Positions 8,070 to 17,590 of a stretch of 38,424 bases of DNA are shown piece after piece. The notes below the pieces were generated by a model, which searched no databases, was not told the DNA's origin, and worked only from the letters and a program-made list of their open reading frames with translations. Source of the DNA: Nonlabens sp. (lineage in GTDB: Bacteria > Bacteroidota > Bacteroidia > Flavobacteriales > Flavobacteriaceae); assembly GCA_023301395.1 (NCBI GenBank), contig JALZUY010000089.1:1-38424 (forward strand). The letters are read 5' to 3'. The position numbers were made by a program, and so were the translations under genes. Positions within the stretch are counted from its first letter, which is position 1, and every line of letters starts with the position of its first letter.

Positions 8070-10274
8070 TTATAATTTTATTAGTTGATGCGGTCCTTCC
8101 CATGAATAGGAATTACCATTATATGTTATTGTATGATTTTTGTTATTATCTCGCTTTCGCGAAAGCGTATACAAATAAACATCTTCTCCAGTCTTAAAAG
8201 TTACCACGTCATAATCACCTTCTTGCTCATGTTTCAACTCTGAAATTACAGATTTAGGTTGCGCAACCGTTTCCTGTATAGGGTCAAAAAAACCATGTGG
8301 CTCGATGATATTTACAAAGGTATGAAATGATTGACCTTTAGGTTGTCTAATCAAATACTGTCGTTGCAAATTAAGATTAAACTCTGGATCATTTGCTCCG
8401 GTTTGTGTTATAAAAAGCTCCGTATTTGCATTTGTAATAGTCGTGATTGTATAGAAACGTTGTGATTGTAAAAACGTAAACTGAGTATTACTGGAACCCT
8501 TTTTAGGTGATCCTTTTGCAAGAATTTCTAAGTGATCATAACCATCATCAGTACCTAGCGCTGTTTTATTCACAGGTCTTGTGTAGTCAAATTGAGTATC
8601 AATTATGTCACCAAAAAACGGATAGTTCAAATCCATTTGATGACCCGTTTTTGAATCTATATGATATAAATCGATAATAAATGGTCGGTCAGAGATTGCT
8701 GGTTCATTAACCATAGTAATTGAACGAGATAAAAGAGTGTTATTATAAGCCATAGTATCCATAGCAATAGTCAACTGTAACCTCTCGTTATTCATATCGG
8801 TCTTAATGAGTTGAGAAACGTGTTCTTCAGAATATTTTACGTTTCCTTTATATTGAGATTGCTCATCAAGAACTACAGCTCCATGAGCTATAGTATGACG
8901 TGCATATGTTTTGTTCTCTGGTAAGTATCTTCCTCCACGTTTTGCTTCTATATTCAAGAAACGTGCTGCACCATAATCTGGCATGATTTCATTTCCATGA
9001 TCATAAACAGATAAACTTAATCTATCAAAATGTCCATGTCCCATTCCTTGCGTAGAGAATTTAAGAACGGCTTGCAGCTGACCATCTGTTTGTTGAGGAC
9101 TACGCATTAAGGTAAGACCACCACTTTTTCCCTCTACACCATCTGCAACGAACATACTAGGTCTGGCATAGAAATCATTTGTATCGTCAGTAATTGCATT
9201 TGCGGCAAGTGCACCAGCGTCTGTCAATGAGATTTTACCCATCATTTTAATCACAGGTAATAAACTTTCATCTTTATATTGTTTGTAGGCAATATTTGTT
9301 GCAAAAACAACCTCATCACTTTCCCAAGTCTTACTTTTTATAGCGTCATTAATAGGATAAAATCTTCCTTTCTCGTCTGTCAACTGTAACAATGTAGTAA
9401 CTGCTTTCTTTAAGATACCATCACGATGTTGAAAGATTTTCACATCAGGACGATTGTTTTCAATTGCCTCGGCAAATGCTATAAATGGCAGTATTGCATA
9501 CCTGTGATAATATGGACCTTCACTGTAGAATCCATCACTTGAAAATAAAGCATCTAATTGAGCGATAAATCCTGTTTTGCTGTCTTTATTACTTCCATAT
9601 ATAGAGCGCTCTACCATATCATCATCTCCTAGCACCATTCCAGTCATACCTACTGCAGCAACAGACCATGTTCCATGATTATGAATTTTATTGAAAACCT
9701 CATAACTATCAACACTCAAAAAAGTAGCCATAGGACGTAATAGGTCTTTTTCAATTTTAGATTTTTCCTCTTGTGATAGAAACTCACGACTCAAGTCATA
9801 AGCTTGTATCATATAAAACAGCGTTACAGCTTCATTAAGTCCTTGCCAGTATAATTTTCCAGCTGGGTGATTATTCTTAGACTTAGGATGCAATCCAAGT
9901 GTAGGATACATACTAGCGTATCCATCAAACATATTTTTTATGTAAGTGATTTTTTCTTCTCTAGGATTAAGGTTGTGAGAAATCGCCATGCGGTATAGTT
10001 CTGCATAGTTTTTTTTATGCTTCTCATGTGAAAATCCTCCACCAGCGTCTACCGGTTGTGGGATTTCAATGGGATTTTCTAAGATCTCAATTACTTGAAT
10101 CTCTAGTTCACTGGCTGATTTTTCAACGAGGTCACTTTGCGCATTATTAAAACTTTGAATACCATTGGATGTCAGTAAAAGCTGTGCACTGGACTTATTT
10201 GAATTTGATTCTACTTGTTCTTGACAAGAATAAAGAGCTACAGCAAAGCAAAGTACTAGAATTCTATATACCAT
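8070..10274 (-). CDS. PL17 oligoalginate lyase, lipoprotein
   Basis: 734-residue exolytic oligoalginate lyase with an alginate-lyase (alpha/alpha toroid) domain followed by a heparinase II/III-like beta domain. The signal peptide ends in lipobox LYSC (Cys17), suggesting an anchored periplasmic enzyme. Catalytic residues known for PL17 are recognisable: Asn199-His200 in KIHNHGTW, Tyr255/Tyr256 in GPYYHRYA, and His413/His415 in GMGHGHFDRLS. It releases unsaturated monouronates from oligomers, feeding KdgF and the SDR behind it in the same operon. A copy of the dispersed palindrome near the 3' end codes for LSRKR. A promoter and operator for the operon lie about 60-110 bases upstream. A linker of some 60 residues after the lipobox looks disordered. 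Confidence 0.94.
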   Translation of the reverse strand: MVYRILVLCFAVALYSCQEQVESNSNKSSAQLLLTSNGIQSFNNAQSDLVEKSASELEIQVIEILENPIEIPQPVDAGGGFSHEKHKKNYAELYRMAISHNLNPREEKITYIKNMFDGYASMYPTLGLHPKSKNNHPAGKLYWQGLNEAVTLFYMIQAYDLSREFLSQEEKSKIEKDLLRPMATFLSVDSYEVFNKIHNHGTWSVAAVGMTGMVLGDDDMVERSIYGSNKDSKTGFIAQLDALFSSDGFYSEGPYYHRYAILPFIAFAEAIENNRPDVKIFQHRDGILKKAVTTLLQLTDEKGRFYPINDAIKSKTWESDEVVFATNIAYKQYKDESLLPVIKMMGKISLTDAGALAANAITDDTNDFYARPSMFVADGVEGKSGGLTLMRSPQQTDGQLQAVLKFSTQGMGHGHFDRLSLSVYDHGNEIMPDYGAARFLNIEAKRGGRYLPENKTYARHTIAHGAVVLDEQSQYKGNVKYSEEHVSQLIKTDMNNERLQLTIAMDTMAYNNTLLSRSITMVNEPAISDRPFIIDLYHIDSKTGHQMDLNYPFFGDIIDTQFDYTRPVNKTALGTDDGYDHLEILAKGSPKKGSSNTQFTFLQSQRFYTITTITNANTELFITQTGANDPEFNLNLQRQYLIRQPKGQSFHTFVNIIEPHGFFDPIQETVAQPKSVISELKHEQEGDYDVVTFKTGEDVYLYTLSRKRDNNKNHTITYNGNSYSWEGPHQLIKL
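8153..8166. repeat. Dispersed palindrome copy 2 (inside PL17)
   Basis: Exact GCTTTCGCGAAAGC, extended to 16 bp by C and G; read as Leu-Ser-Arg-Lys-Arg on the minus strand. Confidence 0.85.
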
Positions 10275-10330
10275 GAAATGTTTTTAATTATTTACAGAAA
10301 TATAACCAAAGGAAATCGATTCAGAAATGA

Positions 10331-10386
10331 ATTGGTTAACCAATCTGGTTGCCCAAAAATAATGGTTTTAAATGTGGAATTGCAAA
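10331..10386 (-). promoter_or_regulatory. Promoter and double operator of the PL17-kdgF-SDR operon
   Basis: On the minus strand a TTTG box (10386-10383) is followed after 21 bases by TATTTTTG (10361-10354), matching the Bacteroidota -33/-7 pattern. Overlapping the -7 box and the expected start site are two adjacent dyads: CTGGTTGCCCAA (10345-10356, plus-strand reading) and the perfect palindrome ATTGGTTAACCAAT (10331-10344). Nearly the same sequence lies at the promoter of the FadR-type regulator, so repression by that protein is likely. Confidence 0.7.
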
Positions 10387-10444
10387 TTGTTGTAGTCTTT
10401 TCTTATTGGCTTATAAACTTAATAGTCTTGAGAATGTGAAATTC

Positions 10445-10458
10445 GCTTACGCGAAAGC
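10445..10458. repeat. Dispersed palindrome copy 3 (intergenic variant)
   Basis: GCTTACGCGAAAGC, one mismatch to the consensus, just downstream of the EamA gene. Confidence 0.65.
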
Positions 10459-10473
10459 ATAGAAATAAGAATA

Positions 10474-11325
10474 TCAATTACTTACTCTAGCTTTATAGAC
10501 AATATTAAGAACCAGTCCTGTGATGATCATTAAAATACCAATAACGGACCAAATGGTATAGATTTCAAGAAACCATATTGAGCCTATGAGTACAGTAAAA
10601 ATCACTTCAAGATACTTAAGCGGTGCTACCTGATTAGTTGCGGCAATTTGAAATGCACGAGTCATAAATAATTGACCTATGAATCCTACTACGCCTAAAC
10701 CAAACAACAGAATCCATTCATTACCTACCGGTGTTTTCCAATCGCTTAACATCAATAAACCACCTAGAACTGTTCCTGTTATCATGAAATAATTGATAAT
10801 AACCATGGGATGATCTTGTTTACCAATTTTTGCAATCAAGACAAATACAAGCCCCATAAACAATGATGATGTAAGGACGAGAACTAGGCCTACTGCACTG
10901 GTGCCACCATCAAAACTATTAAGTACAAACACGCCCAATAATGCTAGTAGGAAGAAGATCCATTGCCATGGTTTAATTTTTTCCTTGAGCCATATTACTG
11001 CAAATATTGCTGCAAAAATGGGAGATAAATAACGTAAAGTAACTGCTGTACCTACAGGAAGATATTTTAAGGATAAGAAGAATAAAGTCAATGATACAGC
11101 ACCTGCTAGTCCACGACCTATCAATAGCGTTCTTTTATTACCAAGTAAAGAGATTTTTTTTAAAAGTAAATAGGGTGTTGTAAAAACTAAGGTACCTAAA
11201 GATCTGAAAAACACTTTTTCATAAGCACTAAATCCATCGAGATATTTTACAATACCATTCATGACCGCAAAAACAAGTGCGCTGAGTAGCATGAATAAAA
11301 TAGCTTTTTTAAGGTCTGCTTTCAT
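10474..11325 (-). CDS. EamA/DMT-family permease
   Basis: 283-residue inner-membrane protein of the drug/metabolite transporter superfamily. About ten hydrophobic helices are visible, arranged as two EamA repeats (AILFMLLSALVFAVMNGIVK starting the first, VGLVLVLTSSLFMGLVFVLI starting the second). The conserved LRYLSPIFAAIFAVIWLKEK segment ends the first half and a similar APLKYLEVIFTVLIGSIWF the second. It sits between the PL17 operon and the two-component regulator, on the same strand as both. The substrate is unknown. A role in moving uronates or a pathway intermediate is possible from context, but this family is broad and a housekeeping exporter is equally possible. Confidence 0.85.
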   Translation of the reverse strand: MKADLKKAILFMLLSALVFAVMNGIVKYLDGFSAYEKVFFRSLGTLVFTTPYLLLKKISLLGNKRTLLIGRGLAGAVSLTLFFLSLKYLPVGTAVTLRYLSPIFAAIFAVIWLKEKIKPWQWIFFLLALLGVFVLNSFDGGTSAVGLVLVLTSSLFMGLVFVLIAKIGKQDHPMVIINYFMITGTVLGGLLMLSDWKTPVGNEWILLFGLGVVGFIGQLFMTRAFQIAATNQVAPLKYLEVIFTVLIGSIWFLEIYTIWSVIGILMIITGLVLNIVYKARVSN

Positions 11326-11400
11326 AAATAGAGTGCAAAGATGAGGATTTCAATGATAGTATTTAATAATCGGATTTTGAATATTTAATACAATCAAGAA

Positions 11401-14400
11401 CTATACAGAGAATTTCTTAGAATAAATTGATGGAGTTTCTCCATAAGCTTTTTGAAAGCATTTACTAAAATATTTAGGATTTCTAAACCCTACTTTATAA
11501 CTCACCTCAGAGATGTTTAATCCTCCTAATTCAAGAAGTTGTGCAGCTCGTTTCATACGAAAATGTTGAATGAATTCATTTGGTGTGAAGTTGGTCCATG
11601 CCTTAACCTTAATAAAAAGCATGGTCCTACTTACTCCTAATTCTGAACAAAATGTAGGTACATCAAATTGGTCATTAGGAATATTGTCTTCAACAATTTG
11701 AATTGCCTTTTTCATCAATTCATTATCTACTGACGATACATTAATTTCGTCTGGTGATAAAACGTCAGTTGCCGTAAATTTATCTTTCAATTTTGCTTTA
11801 TAAAGCAAAAGATTCTTTACTCTTAATTGCAATTCTCTAATGTCAAATGGTTTACTTAAGTAATCGTCGGCACCACTTTCTAGACCTTCTATTTTGTATA
11901 TAAGAGAGGTTCGAGATGTTAAAAGTATTACTGGAATATGACTCGTTCTAGCGTCTCCCTTTACTTTAGAACACAACTCTGTACCTGTCATTTTAGGCAT
12001 TACCACATCACTTATAATGATATCTGGATTATTATTTACAATAATTTTAAAAGCTTCTTCACCATTACCAGCCTCTAGAACGTTATAATATTGACTTAAT
12101 AATTGAGACATAAATGACCTTAAGGAGGCATTATCTTCTACAACTAAAACATTTAACTTCTCATCATCATTAATAAAACTTAGACCTTTTACCTCATCCA
12201 TAGTTCCCATCTTATCAATATGATCAGTATATTGAGTAACATCATCACTAAACTTAAAATCAGCTATTATTTCCTTATCAATTAAATGGTCTTTACCTAA
12301 TTTAAGTGCTACGGTAAAAGACGAACCTTCATCCAACTTACTTTTTAAAGCAACAGTACCTTTATGTAAATGGATTATGTTTTTTGCTATATTCAAACCT
12401 ATTCCGGTTCCTTGTGTATAGGTATTCGGCTTTTCACGATACGCTTCTATTTCATAAAAACGGTCAAAAACTTTTTCTTGTTTCTCTGGAGCGATACCTA
12501 TACCACTATCTTTAACCTTAATAAAAATGTGATTTTTATCTCTTGAAACTCTTATTTTAATAGTTCCTCCATGAGCAGTAAATTTGAATGCATTTGAAAT
12601 GAGATTAAAAAAGGCTCGTTCTAACTTTTGACGATCATAGTAAACCAGAATTTCCTCATCAGTCGTTTTAAAATCAAAATTATAGTCGCCTAGCTTGGCA
12701 TGTTCCTCAAAACTGAGATAAATTTCTTTTAAAAACTTAACAATATTCCCTTGTGCTGCTTGTAACTCAAATTGATTCTTTTCTAATTTTCTAAAATCCA
12801 TCAACCTATTAATAAGTTGTAGTAATTGCTGTCCATTACTCTCAATAGTTAGCAACTTTTTATACATTAAATTGCTCCCTTTATAATCAGTCAACAATTG
12901 CTGTAGAGGTCCTAGAATAAGTGTTAATGGCGTCCTGAACTCATGGGAGATGTTTGTAAAGAACTGGAGTTTTGCCTCGTTTATATCTCGATTCCTTTGC
13001 AATTGAACTTGTTCAAATTTCAATTCTTCTTGGAGCCTCGTTTTAGATTTAAGAATTCTTACCAAAAAATATCCAACTGCAAAAAACGCAAGTGCATATA
13101 ACAAGAAGGCCCACCAGCTATACCATGGTGCAGGAATCACCTCAATATCAAGTTTTGTTATGTCACTTTTAATTCCATCGCCATTAACACCACGTACTTC
13201 AAATTGGTAATCTCCAGCATTCTGTATCGCATAAGTCGCCTTATTCTCAACCGTTGTATTCCATTTAATCTCTAGGCCTTTTAGTCTATATTCATAAGTT
13301 TTACTAGTTAAATTATGATAACTAGGCATGGTGAATTCTATGGTGAAATTGCGCTGATTGTGATTGATTTGAACCGTTTTCGCAAAAGCGATATTCTCTA
13401 CCTCATTATCGTTCCCATTGAACTGTAGTAATTCATCACTTGTCGATTTTAAGTTAGTAATTAGAACTTGAGGAGCGTAATCATCGATTCGGATTTTAGT
13501 AGTATTAAAGGATGAAATACCGGCAACACTTCCAAAGAATAATTGATCTTGAGCTAGACGTAATACAGCGTTATCACTAAATTCATTTCCTACTAGACCA
13601 TCTTTTTGCTGATTTAAGGATAATATTTTTAAACTGTTTTTATTTAATTTTAAAACACCTTGATTACTACTCATCCACAGCATTCCATTACCATCTTCAA
13701 CTATGGAATGTATAGTCGTAATATCTTTATCTGCCCATTTTAAAGGAATCTTAACAAATTGATTATTGACTTTTTTAAATAAACCTTGAGATTTTGTTCC
13801 AGCCCAAATCGTATGCCGACTATCTTCATAAATATTAAGAACATCAAATCCTGCGTCTTGTTCTTTATTGAAAAGAAAATTTGAAATTTCGTCAGTAGTA
13901 TCTAGACTATTAAGACCGTTTTGGGTTCCTATCCATAAAACATCTTTTTGATCAATCAGTAAACATCTTATTAAATCGCTAGTTAAACCATTATTTCTTG
14001 TAGCTAAATAACCACTCAGCCCAGTTGTGCTTGACTGGAAAAGAACTCCTTTCCCTGATGTTCCAAAATATATTTTATCAGTATCTTTCACTATCGAGTA
14101 GACACCAGTATGAGGCAATTCTGACTGTAAAGGTTTTGAGATCAAATCTTTTATAAAACGCTTTTCATCAATATTATACACATCAATCCCTTTACTAGAT
14201 GTTCCTATATACAGGAGATTACCATCAAGAAATAATGATTTAATATCATTCTCTTTTAGCGCACTGTTATCGCTTGTTATATAATCAAAATTGTTTTTCT
14301 CTAAATCTAAAACATTAACACCACCTTGCTCCGTACCTATAAATAATTGATTTTCAAATAATTGCAAAGAATTTACTACTGAATAATTCAATCCTTTATT

Positions 14401-15429
14401 AGTTCCATTCTGGACATAATTCTGAAAATTACTATTTGCTTCATTCCATATGTTTGCTCCACCATAATGGGTCCCTACCCATATGGAACCACTAGCGTCT
14501 TCATAAAGTGATTTTACTGAGTTTTTTGCAAGGCTATAAGGATCATTGATATTATTTATAAGATGACTTACATTTCCTTTATCATAAATATAAATCCCGT
14601 TATAGGAACCTATCCATAACCTATTGTTTTTATCCAATCTTAACTTACGAATATCATTAATTTTCAATTCTTCATTTACCTTGAAAGGTTGGATATTATT
14701 TGCAATAGCATCATAAACTAAAACTCCAGAAGACTTTGTACCAATAAACAAACGATCTTTTCCTGCCGGAACAATATCAGTAAAATCATCATCATGAAAA
14801 GCGTCGTATCGTAACACTTCATAACTATCATTTTGCTTTTTATGAACTGCCCACAATCCTAAATTTGTTCCTATCAAGAATGAATCTTGAGAGAGTTCCA
14901 TAACACTGTAAACCACGACATCTTGAAGTACGCCTTCAAAAACCCCATTATAAAAAGTGTTTTCCTCTGGATTATAAATGGAAAGTCCTTTTGAGGTTCC
15001 TATCCACATATTTCCATCACTTGTGGAATATACTTCTTGAATGATATTACTAGCAAGCGAATTATTATTGGCAGTTTTTAAGAATTTTGTAAATGTGTTT
15101 GTTTTAGGATTATAGCGGTTCAATCCGTTATAAGTCCCTATCCATATTTGACCTTTATGATCTTTCTCTAGAGATAGAATATCACTACTACTTAAGGAGT
15201 TTTCATTTTCTCCATCAGATTTAAAAACAGTGATTTTATGACCATCATAGACATTAAGACCATCACGAGTTCCTATCCACATTTGACCCAAAGCGTCTTG
15301 TTCTATAGCTATAGCACTACTTTGAGAAAGACCATCTTCAGTAGATATATGCTGGAATTGAAAACTATCAATCTGTGCAGTTGTAGATAGTGTTGAAAAG
15401 AAAAGGATTATGATTAAAACTCTATACAT
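11401..15429 (-). CDS. Hybrid two-component system sensor/regulator (HTCS)
   Basis: 1342-residue one-protein two-component system typical of Bacteroidota glycan loci. In order: signal peptide (about 1-18); a large periplasmic two-component propeller domain with many WIGT repeats (to about 660); a Y_Y_Y domain (about 690-765, ending near the VIPAPWYSWW motif); one transmembrane helix (about 772-792); HisKA with phospho-acceptor His829 in NISHEFRTPLT; HATPase with NLISNAFKFT and KDSGIGIAP; a receiver domain with acidic pocket around 1098-1099 and phospho-acceptor Asp1141 (IISDVVMP); and a C-terminal AraC-type helix-turn-helix (about 1240-1340). All catalytic residues look intact. It probably binds an alginate oligosaccharide in the periplasm and activates the locus. 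It is divergent from the TRAP genes across a 710-base gap. A palindrome variant (13376-13389) lies in the Y_Y_Y coding region. Confidence 0.95.
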   Translation of the reverse strand: MYRVLIIILFFSTLSTTAQIDSFQFQHISTEDGLSQSSAIAIEQDALGQMWIGTRDGLNVYDGHKITVFKSDGENENSLSSSDILSLEKDHKGQIWIGTYNGLNRYNPKTNTFTKFLKTANNNSLASNIIQEVYSTSDGNMWIGTSKGLSIYNPEENTFYNGVFEGVLQDVVVYSVMELSQDSFLIGTNLGLWAVHKKQNDSYEVLRYDAFHDDDFTDIVPAGKDRLFIGTKSSGVLVYDAIANNIQPFKVNEELKINDIRKLRLDKNNRLWIGSYNGIYIYDKGNVSHLINNINDPYSLAKNSVKSLYEDASGSIWVGTHYGGANIWNEANSNFQNYVQNGTNKGLNYSVVNSLQLFENQLFIGTEQGGVNVLDLEKNNFDYITSDNSALKENDIKSLFLDGNLLYIGTSSKGIDVYNIDEKRFIKDLISKPLQSELPHTGVYSIVKDTDKIYFGTSGKGVLFQSSTTGLSGYLATRNNGLTSDLIRCLLIDQKDVLWIGTQNGLNSLDTTDEISNFLFNKEQDAGFDVLNIYEDSRHTIWAGTKSQGLFKKVNNQFVKIPLKWADKDITTIHSIVEDGNGMLWMSSNQGVLKLNKNSLKILSLNQQKDGLVGNEFSDNAVLRLAQDQLFFGSVAGISSFNTTKIRIDDYAPQVLITNLKSTSDELLQFNGNDNEVENIAFAKTVQINHNQRNFTIEFTMPSYHNLTSKTYEYRLKGLEIKWNTTVENKATYAIQNAGDYQFEVRGVNGDGIKSDITKLDIEVIPAPWYSWWAFLLYALAFFAVGYFLVRILKSKTRLQEELKFEQVQLQRNRDINEAKLQFFTNISHEFRTPLTLILGPLQQLLTDYKGSNLMYKKLLTIESNGQQLLQLINRLMDFRKLEKNQFELQAAQGNIVKFLKEIYLSFEEHAKLGDYNFDFKTTDEEILVYYDRQKLERAFFNLISNAFKFTAHGGTIKIRVSRDKNHIFIKVKDSGIGIAPEKQEKVFDRFYEIEAYREKPNTYTQGTGIGLNIAKNIIHLHKGTVALKSKLDEGSSFTVALKLGKDHLIDKEIIADFKFSDDVTQYTDHIDKMGTMDEVKGLSFINDDEKLNVLVVEDNASLRSFMSQLLSQYYNVLEAGNGEEAFKIIVNNNPDIIISDVVMPKMTGTELCSKVKGDARTSHIPVILLTSRTSLIYKIEGLESGADDYLSKPFDIRELQLRVKNLLLYKAKLKDKFTATDVLSPDEINVSSVDNELMKKAIQIVEDNIPNDQFDVPTFCSELGVSRTMLFIKVKAWTNFTPNEFIQHFRMKRAAQLLELGGLNISEVSYKVGFRNPKYFSKCFQKAYGETPSIYSKKFSV
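13376..13389. repeat. Dispersed palindrome copy 4 (degenerate, inside HTCS)
   Basis: GTTTTCGCAAAAGC, two compensating mismatches that preserve the palindrome; read as Ala-Phe-Ala-Lys. Confidence 0.5.
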
Positions 15430-15468
15430 AAAAAGAATAAACTATTTGGCTCTAAATGTAGTTAATAT

Positions 15469-15498
15469 GGTTGTTATAGAATCCTATAAGGAACAACC
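15469..15498. promoter_or_regulatory. Inverted repeat upstream of HTCS
   Basis: GGTTGTTATAG (15469-15479) faces CTATA (15484-15488) and AACAACC (15492-15498), an interrupted dyad about 40 bases before the HTCS start codon. It may be an operator or a leader hairpin; its role is not known. Confidence 0.4.
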
Positions 15499-15790
15499 TT
15501 TTGTACCATTTAATTACTAATTAACTATTAAGTCAAATAGTTAATTGATAATCTATAACGACGGTTCAATACTTAGATATTGAGTTGTATTACTAATATT
15601 AGGAAAAGGAATGTGATTCACTTCAATATTCACAATAATCTGGTACATTAATTTATTGAAAGTAATTTTAAGTACGAATAGTAGGTACTCTATGATTCAA
15701 CAGGTCATAGATATGCTCCTTTAAAAATCAGAATTGACAAGCTGAAGTCAGATTATCTTTGTAAATCTCTGAATTTTGAATAATTATACA

Positions 15791-15804
15791 TGACAAATTT
15801 GTCA
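15791..15804. promoter_or_regulatory. Perfect palindrome TGACAAATTTGTCA
   Basis: A 14-bp perfect dyad in the gene-free region between HTCS and the TRAP operon. I saw no second copy in the window. It is a candidate binding site for an unidentified regulator. Confidence 0.4.
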
Positions 15805-15916
15805 AAACACAGAGATATACAAATTTAAAAATATGTTAATCAGTAATTTACAGACAATTCTTCTTATTATGAATAATTCCTTAGCATACTATATACGGTT
15901 ATAGGAGATTATTTCT

Positions 15917-15935
15917 CATATTTGGTCAACCAATT
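15917..15935 (+). promoter_or_regulatory. Promoter and operator-like site of the TRAP operon
   Basis: CATATTTG (15917-15924), a 7 of 8 match to TAnnTTTG, runs into TTGGTCAACCAATT (15922-15935). TTTGGTCAACCAA matches 11 of 13 bases of the operator half found at the PL17 and FadR-type promoters, in the same place relative to the -7 box. No clear -33 box was seen. The predicted leader would be about 200 bases. Confidence 0.55.
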
Positions 15936-16139
15936 TTAATGTGCTCTAATAAACCAACGCATTTTGCAATCAAAACGGCAGTTTTAATAAGGGTCGTTCT
16001 TAATATTTGCAATACATGGACCATATTGTTAGTTAAAAAAATAAGTAAATTAGATAGTATCTTTTTAAGAAAAAAAATGAACCAATCTGTTATTCAAAAT
16101 AAAACTATTCTACCTATTAGAATTAAATAAACACACTAT

Positions 16140-17114
16140 ATGAAATTTAAATACATTTATCTCCTGTGTCTACCTATTTTATTACTGAGCAGTTGTGAGG
16201 AAATTCAATCCACTAAAACCTTAAGATTAGCACATAGTGTAGACACACAACATCCTGTACACAATGGAATGGTAGTACTAGGTGAAAGTCTAGAAAGGAT
16301 ATCTGAAGGGAAATTGAAAGTTAGAATCTATCCTAACGGTCAGTTAGGTGGAGAGAGGGAAAGTATAGAATTACTTCAAATAGGTAGTCTAGACATCGCC
16401 AAAGTAAGTGCTGGTGTTCTAGAGAATTTTATTCCAGAATATAAAGTATTCAGTATTCCATATATTTTTAGGGATAAGGATCATATGCATGATATTTATG
16501 ATGGAGATGTAGGGAAAGGTATTTTATCTCAAGGAAATAATTTCAATCTAGAAGGTCTTACGTTTTATGACGCTGGTAGCCGTAGTTTTTATACGAAAGC
16601 TACACCTATTAATTCTCCTGCTGATATTAAGGACATGAAAATACGTGTAATGAAAAGTAATATGGCTATTGCGATGATTAACAAATTAGGTGGTGCTCCT
16701 ACTCCTATTTCTTATGGTGAACTTTACACGGCTTTACAACAAGGTGTCGTAAGTGGTGCCGAAAACAATATACCGAGTTATTTTACATCTAAACATTATG
16801 AAGTTTGTAAATTTCTAAGCATAGATGAGCACACCTCAGTTCCTGATGTTTTAGTAATAGGAACCGAAACCTTAAGCCGTTTGAATGAACAAGAAAAAGA
16901 GTGGTTGAATCAAGCTGTTGAAGAATCTAAAATTGCTCAACGTAAGTTATGGGAAGCATCTGAGAAGGAATGTTTAGATAAAGCAATTGAAAGTGGTGTT
17001 CAAGTATTTTATCCAGACAAAAAACCATTTCAAGATGCAACCGTAGAACTGGTTAATGAATTTAAAGAAGACCCTTTATTAGGTAGATTAATTCAATCTA
17101 TACAAAGTAATTAA
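16140..17114 (+). CDS. TRAP transporter substrate-binding protein (DctP family), lipoprotein
   Basis: 324-residue solute-binding protein of a tripartite ATP-independent periplasmic transporter. The signal peptide ends in lipobox LSSC (Cys19), so it is lipid-anchored rather than free. Family features are RLAHSVDTQHPVHNGM near the start, PNGQLGGERE (residues 66-74), the carboxylate-binding Arg169 in MKIRVMKSN, and GELYTALQQGVVSGAENN. The two permease genes follow with 2- and 3-base gaps. TRAP systems carry organic acids using an ion gradient. Here the context argues for unsaturated uronates, DEH or KDG from alginate. The specificity is inference from location and the operator shared with PL17. 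Confidence 0.93.
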   Translation: MKFKYIYLLCLPILLLSSCEEIQSTKTLRLAHSVDTQHPVHNGMVVLGESLERISEGKLKVRIYPNGQLGGERESIELLQIGSLDIAKVSAGVLENFIPEYKVFSIPYIFRDKDHMHDIYDGDVGKGILSQGNNFNLEGLTFYDAGSRSFYTKATPINSPADIKDMKIRVMKSNMAIAMINKLGGAPTPISYGELYTALQQGVVSGAENNIPSYFTSKHYEVCKFLSIDEHTSVPDVLVIGTETLSRLNEQEKEWLNQAVEESKIAQRKLWEASEKECLDKAIESGVQVFYPDKKPFQDATVELVNEFKEDPLLGRLIQSIQSN

Positions 17115-17116
17115 TT

Positions 17117-17587
17117 ATGAGAAAAACGATAGACTCCATTTTAGGTAAGATGTGCTTAGTGCTACTTATTATTATGCTTCTTGCTGTAATATGGCAAGTA
17201 TTTGCTAGATTTATTTTACAATCACCTAGTACCGTAACCGATGAAATATCTAGTTATTCTCTCATATGGGTAGGATTACTAGGAGCTGCATACGCTACAG
17301 GACAGCACTTACACCTTGCTATTGACTTATTACCGGAAAAGATGGTTCAGAAAAACACGAAACTTTTTGATGGTTTTGTTCATCTATGTGTTTTTGCATT
17401 TGGATTTTTTATAATGATTTTGGGTGGTTTACGATTATGCCAACTTAGTTTTCAATTTGAACAAAAATCGGCATCTCTTGGGATACCGTTAGGATTTGTT
17501 TACATCGTAGTGCCGCTAGCAGGTATTCTTATTTGTTATTTCAGCATAGATACTTTTTTCAAAACACTTAAAACTTCAAAAGCTTAA
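17117..17587 (+). CDS. TRAP transporter small permease (DctQ family)
   Basis: 156-residue inner-membrane subunit with four hydrophobic helices. Conserved DctQ features include IWQVFARFIL in the first helix, the TDEISSYSLIWVGLLGAAYA segment with its acidic residues and Trp, and HLAIDLLPEK in the following loop. It starts two bases after the binding-protein gene and three bases precede the large permease, so the three are one operon and form one complex. Confidence 0.92.
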   Translation: MRKTIDSILGKMCLVLLIIMLLAVIWQVFARFILQSPSTVTDEISSYSLIWVGLLGAAYATGQHLHLAIDLLPEKMVQKNTKLFDGFVHLCVFAFGFFIMILGGLRLCQLSFQFEQKSASLGIPLGFVYIVVPLAGILICYFSIDTFFKTLKTSKA

Positions 17588-17590
17588 GAC

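Larger units (their letters stand above)
15430..16139. other. Gene-free divergent regulatory region between HTCS and TRAP operon
   Basis: About 710 AT-rich bases between the two divergent start codons. It contains an inverted repeat near the HTCS start, a perfect 14-bp palindrome at 15791-15804, and the operator-like site at 15922-15935. A 63-codon open frame at 15939-16130 has no credible protein character, and I treat the stretch as leader and control DNA. Confidence 0.6.

Noticed and set aside
15939..16130. 63-codon open frame before the TRAP operon
   Set aside because: Low-complexity, AT-driven composition, no recognisable domain, and it overlaps the predicted TRAP leader.
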